Part shown: in pieces, positions 31,985-35,280 of the stretch
Position numbering within the stretch: position 1 is the first letter of the stretch
How the letters are laid out: each line of letters begins with the position of its first letter
Source: Streptomyces sp. A012304
Lineage (GTDB): Bacteria > Actinomycetota > Actinomycetes > Streptomycetales > Streptomycetaceae
DNA: 35,280 bases
Direction of reading: 5' to 3'
NCBI RefSeq assembly: GCF_026008495.1
Contig: NZ_BQUN01000139.1
Span: 1-35,280, forward strand
Notes under the pieces: model-generated
Database searches by the model: none
Seen by the model: the letters and a program-made list of their open reading frames with translations, nothing else
What the model was told of the DNA's origin: nothing
Made by a program: the position numbers and the translations under genes

Positions 31985-33030
31985 GCACCGATCTGCCCGG
32001 CCTGCCGGCCGCGAGCATCGAGAAGTGGTTCCAAGCGACGCTGCCGGATCTGCTGGACGGCGGCCCCTGGCACGCGGAGCTGATATCCGGCGGGCTGTCG
32101 AACATCACGTACCGCCTGCACCTCCCGCACGCGACCGTAATCCTCCGGCGGCCCCCGCTCGGCCAGGTTCTCCCGAGCGCACACGACATGAAGCGCGAGT
32201 ACCGCATCCAGACCGCGCTGGCGGGGACCGGCGTCCCGGTACCCCGGACCCTCGCGCTCTGCACCGATCCCGACGTCCTCGGCTGCCCCTTCTACGTCAT
32301 GGCCGAGGTGCCCGGGCAGATCATGCGCACGGCGGACGACACTGCCGGGCTCACCCCCGAGACGCGCTCGGCGCTGGCCGCCGGTCTGGTGCGCACCCTT
32401 GCGGACCTGCACGGTGTCAACCCGTCGAGCGCAGGTCTGGCAGATTTCGGACGGCCCCAAGGCTACTGCGCACGGCAGATCGTCCGCTGGGGCGAGCAAT
32501 GGCAGCGCTCGCACACCCGCGAACTCCCGGACATGGACGTCCTCCTGAACAGGCTCTCGGAGCATGTGCCGACGCACTCCGAGGCCTCGATCGTCCACGG
32601 CGACTACCGTCTCGACAACACGATCGTCGACATGACCGAGTCGCCACGCATCGCGGGCGTGCTCGACTGGGAGCTCTCCACGCTGGGAGACCCCCTGGCC
32701 GATCTCGGCATGACCCTGACGTACTGGCACGACCACGGCGACACGGACCGGGAACTGATCCCCGTGGCCGTGGGAGTCACCACGCAGCGAGGCTTCCCCA
32801 CCAGCCGTGAAGTGGCGGAGAAGTACGCCGCGTTGACCGGCCGGGACCTGAGCCTGCTGCCTTTCTACTTGGCCTTCAGCTCGATGAAGCTCGCCGTGAT
32901 CTTGGAAGGCGTCCACGCCCGCTACATCCGCGGCCAGACGGTGAGCGAAGGCTACGAAGGCGTCGGCGCGGCGGTCCCGGTCCTGGTCTCGAAGGCTCTC
33001 CGCGAACTGCGCGCGCTCGCGGGGGCGTAG
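31981..33030 (+). CDS. ACAD10-like aminoglycoside-phosphotransferase-fold kinase
   Basis: 349 residues from GTG 31981 in the GTGA overlap. APH-fold kinase: the ATP-site region GGLSNITYRLHLPHATVILRR cut as GGLSNITYRL and VILRRPP, catalytic VHGDYRLDN with His206 and Asp208, and GVLDWELSTLGDPLADLG with the metal Asp. In animals the same fold is fused to acyl-CoA dehydrogenase as ACAD10/11, where the kinase phosphorylates 4-hydroxyacyl-CoA and the dehydrogenase part removes the phosphate. The bacterial gene pair fits that role in 4-hydroxy acid catabolism; antibiotic resistance is unlikely. Confidence 0.88.
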   Translation: MSTDLPGLPAASIEKWFQATLPDLLDGGPWHAELISGGLSNITYRLHLPHATVILRRPPLGQVLPSAHDMKREYRIQTALAGTGVPVPRTLALCTDPDVLGCPFYVMAEVPGQIMRTADDTAGLTPETRSALAAGLVRTLADLHGVNPSSAGLADFGRPQGYCARQIVRWGEQWQRSHTRELPDMDVLLNRLSEHVPTHSEASIVHGDYRLDNTIVDMTESPRIAGVLDWELSTLGDPLADLGMTLTYWHDHGDTDRELIPVAVGVTTQRGFPTSREVAEKYAALTGRDLSLLPFYLAFSSMKLAVILEGVHARYIRGQTVSEGYEGVGAAVPVLVSKALRELRALAGA

Positions 33031-34222
33031 GCGGGGGTATGGCCGCGGGACGAACGCCCGCTCCCTGGAGCAGAAGCTCGCCGGAACCACGGGAATCCCC
33101 ACCCCGTCAGCACCTGCGCGCCTACTACCGCACCCGCCTCGGCACCTTCCGGCAGTCCCGTTCCCGGGGTGGGAAGGCGGTCACCCCGCCCTTCGGCGAG
33201 GTGACCGAGCAGGTCCGCCAGGTGTACGTCCATGACCGCTACCAGGCCATGACCGCCGCACTCGCCCGTTCCGCCCGCGGCCGCGTCGAGTGGGCCGTGG
33301 TGGACGCCATCCCGGTCGCCGGGGTCTCGTCATGAGGTGCAGATGTTCCTCAGCCTGTCCGCCGCCTTGTCGATCTTGCTGAAGTCCGGGCCTGTGTCGC
33401 CGTTCAGGATGGCCTTGTCGAGGTCCTCGGCCGCCTTGTCGACGTCGTGTTGTCATCCGACGTGGCGTCGATGGATTCGCCGGTCCGCGTGGGGTCCTCG
33501 CCGCGTCACACCGGCCTGATGGGTCGCCTTGATGCTGTCGGCGATGGAGTCGGCGCTGCCGAGGCAGTGCAGCGCCGAAGCGTCAAGGGAAGACGCCGGT
33601 CCGGGCGGTACCCATCGATGAGGGAATTGACGGTGACGAAAGCGGACCTGAGAGGCCGAGGTACGGGGCTGCGCCGCCCCGTAGGCCGGCCTTCGGCCGC
33701 CCGGGTGACCAACGCGGCGATCCGGTGGCCGCTATCGACCGCCCAAGGGGCGGGGTGGCGCCTGGGGCTTTCAGGCGATCTTAGTCTCGCGCGGGATCCG
33801 GGGTGATGCGGGACTGGTCGCTCTTGTCCTCTCAACGGGCGCCGAGGTAGCTCTCCACGATCGTGCAGGATCTCGTTTTTCCCCCGCAGAAGGGCATCAG
33901 ATCCGGGGCCGGGAACACGGGCTGGCCTACTGTCCGACGAAGGAAGGCCGCCGCCTGTCCGCCCCCTGGTCGGCCAACTGCAGCCCCCACGAAAGCGCTC
34001 AGCAGTACGCCCCGCCCGCAGCGAAAACCCTAGCCCCGCGACTCAAGCAGCGCCCTCACGCGGCGGCAGAGAGGACCAGGACGGCGCCGAACGCCGCAAG
34101 GATACGCAGGTGACACTACCGTGTCGCCGAATCGGCCTTGGGTACTCCGTCGCCCTCGCGGATAGTGCGGACTATCTGCAACGAGGCCTCTACCAAAGGG
34201 GAGTGGGGCGCACGCGCCACTA
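33031..34222. other. Gap with remnants only
   Basis: Apart from the remnant at 33330-33580 no gene is supported. A plus-strand frame at 33039-33335 (start AAGRTPAPW, end RVEWAVVDAIPVAG) is open but unrecognised. TACGGGGC-TGCGCC-GCCCCGTA (33662-33683) is a perfect 8-bp hairpin and a GC-rich GGCCGGCCTTCGGCC follows; these may be an old terminator. From 33840 to 34220 nothing readable was found. The region ends at the IS5-type element. Confidence 0.4.
33330..33580 (-). pseudogene. Small exported protein remnant, frame-disrupted
   Basis: Minus strand, ending at 33330: DKAAEDLDKAILNGDTGPDF followed by SKIDKAADRLRNICTS. Upstream pieces in other frames (LGSADSIADSIKATHQAG and RGEDPTRTGESIDA) belong together with it. 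The pattern looks like the C-terminal half of a Streptomyces secreted or lipoprotein-type small protein, but the signal peptide end is missing. At least two frame breaks near 33450 and 33505. Confidence 0.45.
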
Positions 34223-34240
34223 GGGTCTGTTGCGAAAGTG
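34223..34240 (+). repeat. Left terminal inverted repeat of IS
   Basis: 18 bases that are the exact complement of 35117-35134. Directly preceded by the target-site TA. Confidence 0.92.
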
Positions 34241-34267
34241 GATCTTGTTCGTTGATGATCGCCTTTC

Positions 34268-35112
34268 GTGGGACGTGGGGATCTGACGAACAGCCAGTGG
34301 GCTCGGCTTGAGCCTCTGCTGCCGCAAGGCATCAAGCCGGGCCGTCCGCCGGTTTGGACGCGGCGGCAGCTGATAGACGGCATACGGTGGCGGACCCGGA
34401 CCGGTGCTCCGTGGCGGGACGTTCCCGAAAGATACGGGCCGTGGGACCGGGTCTATGACCTGTTCCGACGCTGGCAGCGTGACGGCACGTGGGCCCGGAT
34501 CCTCACCCGGCTCCAGGCCCAGGCGGACGCCGAGGGCCTGATCACCTGGGAGGTGAACGTCGACTCCACCGTCTGCCGGGCCCACCAGCACGCCGCCGGA
34601 GCGGCGAAAAAGGGGACCTGCAGAAGGAACCGCCCGGCGGAGTGTTCGTCGAGCCGGCCGACCATGGCCTCGGACGCTCCCGCGGCGGACTGACCAGCAA
34701 GATCCACCTCGCGGTCGAGCAGGGGCAAAAGCCCTTGTCCGTCGTGATCACGGCCGGGCGGCGGGGCGGCTCTCCGCACTTCGAAGCGGTTCTGGAAGCC
34801 ATCCGGGTGCCGAGGCTGGGGCTCCAGGCCGCGCAAGCGTCCGGAACGGGTCCGGGCCGACAAGGCGTACGACTCTCGCGGCAACCGCTCCTACCTGCGC
34901 AGACGCGGGATCAAGGCCACCATCCCCATCCCGGGGGACCGGGCCCGCAACCGTCTCAAGCGCGGATCGCGCGGCGGGCGGCCGCCGAAGTTCGACAAGG
35001 ACGACTACAAGCAGCGGCACGCGGTCGAGTGCGGAATCGACCGCCTCAAGCGGCACCGGGCCGTTGCTATGAAGCGACGGTGCTGGTCGCAGCAATCAAC
35101 GAGTGGCTGTGA
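34268..35112 (+). pseudogene. IS5-family transposase, decayed
   Basis: OrfA from GTG 34268 (LTNSQWARLEPLLPQ, PPVWTRRQLIDGIRWRTRTG, NVDSTVCRAHQHAAG) has the first catalytic Asp. At 34607-34612 the sequence GAAAAAG allows a -1 shift into orfB (GDLQKEPPGGVFVEPADHGL, SKIHLAVEQGQKPLS). Near 34826 a further frame break (about four bases missing) moves the second Asp (RADKAYDSRGNRSYL) and the Glu (HAVECGIDRLKRHRAVA) into a third frame. Near 35068 roughly 30 bases seem deleted between HRAVA and YEATVLVAAINEWL. The first shift may be programmed, the other two are damage. Confidence 0.85.
34606..34612 (+). other. Likely programmed -1 frameshift site
   Basis: G-AAA-AAG in the orfA phase (codons AAA 34607-34609 and AAG 34610-34612). 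Stepping back one base gives GGG GAC CTG, which continues the conserved transposase sequence exactly. IS427-group elements of the IS5 family commonly use -1 frameshifting between orfA and orfB. Confidence 0.6.
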
Positions 35113-35116
35113 CCAG

Positions 35117-35134
35117 CACTTTCGCAACAGACCC
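35117..35134 (-). repeat. Right terminal inverted repeat of IS
   Basis: Exact complement of 34223-34240. Directly followed by TA. Confidence 0.92.
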
Positions 35135-35139
35135 TAGGC

Positions 35140-35280
35140 GGTTTCGTTTTGGACGCGGTCGATGCCAGCTCGCAGATCCGGTACGGCAAAGCGCTGGACG
35201 GGGCCTGATCTGCGGGTGCGCTGCACCACGACCGAGCCGGTGTATGACTGGCCGGAGGGCGCGCCGTACGACGGGGAGGC
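35140..35280 (+). pseudogene. Partial unrecognised protein, frameshifted, runs off window
   Basis: One frame reads VLDAVDASSQIRYGKALDG and then meets TGA at 35206-35208; the next frame continues DLRVRCTTTEPVYDWPEGAP to the window edge. Both parts look like real protein and join if one G is removed near 35202. Family not recognised. The IS element lies immediately upstream and may have cut the gene's 5' end. Confidence 0.4.

Larger units (their letters stand above)
34223..35134 (+). mobile_element. IS5-family (IS427-like) insertion sequence, 912 bp
   Basis: Perfect 18-bp terminal inverted repeats (GGGTCTGTTGCGAAAGTG at 34223-34240 and its complement at 35117-35134) flanked on both sides by TA (34221-34222 and 35135-35136), the target duplication expected for this group. 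It carries one transposase region read in two overlapping phases. The ends are intact, so it could still be moved by a transposase supplied in trans, although its own gene is damaged. Confidence 0.9.

Noticed and set aside
31981..33030. Aminoglycoside resistance gene
   Set aside because: The APH fold is present, but coupling to an acyl-CoA dehydrogenase and the conserved blocks place it with ACAD10/11-type kinases.
33662..33683. Hairpin as riboswitch or attenuator
   Set aside because: No gene follows on either strand within a useful distance.

Overview
This window looks like a chromosomal accessory (arm-like) region of a Streptomyces or close high-GC actinomycete. GC is very high throughout, GTG starts and GGAGG-type ribosome sites are frequent, and the gene families (AfsR/STAND-type ATPase, many TetR regulators, IS630, ISKra4 and IS5-type transposases) are typical of that group. 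No tRNA, rRNA or CRISPR array was seen.

Layout. (1) 1-3.6 kb is scrambled: a NUDIX C-terminal piece, a methyltransferase/exonuclease chimera, an intact PIG-L deacetylase, a frameshifted NUDIX N-terminal piece, and a broken IS630 transposase joined in frame to the tail of an OGG-fold-like protein. (2) 4-7.4 kb holds a STAND ATPase regulator followed by two tandem paralogous secreted proteins. (3) 7.4-8.45 kb is debris: a pirin tail and an ISKra4 remnant. (4) 8.5-11 kb, minus strand, is an APC permease plus imine-reductase-like oxidoreductase operon. (5) 11.5-14.6 kb has an HSL-type esterase, a deletion scar joining an acyl-CoA dehydrogenase to an SDR tail, and two TetR genes. (6) 15.9-24.9 kb is the most coherent part, a tight plus-strand operon: PhyH-type Fe(II) dioxygenase, Baeyer-Villiger-type monooxygenase, SCP2-like protein, glutamine-synthetase-like ligase, Zn alcohol dehydrogenase, gamma-glutamyl hydrolase (class I GATase), aldehyde dehydrogenase, and a 2,4-diaminopentanoate-dehydrogenase-like oxidoreductase. 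(7) 25-28.9 kb continues with an acyl-CoA ligase, a 3-hydroxybutyrate-dehydrogenase-like SDR (frameshifted) and a 3-oxoacid CoA-transferase A/B pair (A carries an in-frame stop). (8) 29-33 kb is TetR (in-frame stop), SDR, acyl-CoA dehydrogenase and an ACAD10-like phosphotransferase. (9) 33-35.3 kb is debris with a decayed IS5-family element that still has perfect ends.

How the genes may work together. The ligase, alcohol dehydrogenase, aldehyde dehydrogenase and hydrolase set matches the logic of gamma-glutamylation routes for amines and amino alcohols: glutamylate the amine, oxidise alcohol to aldehyde to acid, release glutamate. The dioxygenase, BVMO, SCP2-like protein and amine-type dehydrogenase would act on a larger amine substrate before or after that core. 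The ligase/CoA-transferase/SDR block and the TetR-SDR-ACAD-phosphotransferase block would send acyl products into beta-oxidation. This is inference from gene families; the substrate is unknown.

Two TetR/ACAD loci (about 12.5-14 kb and 29-32 kb) are paralogous and share a near-identical palindrome next to their promoters. Many single-base indels, two in-frame nonsense codons and several gene fusions show heavy decay, although some single-base indels could be sequencing errors.
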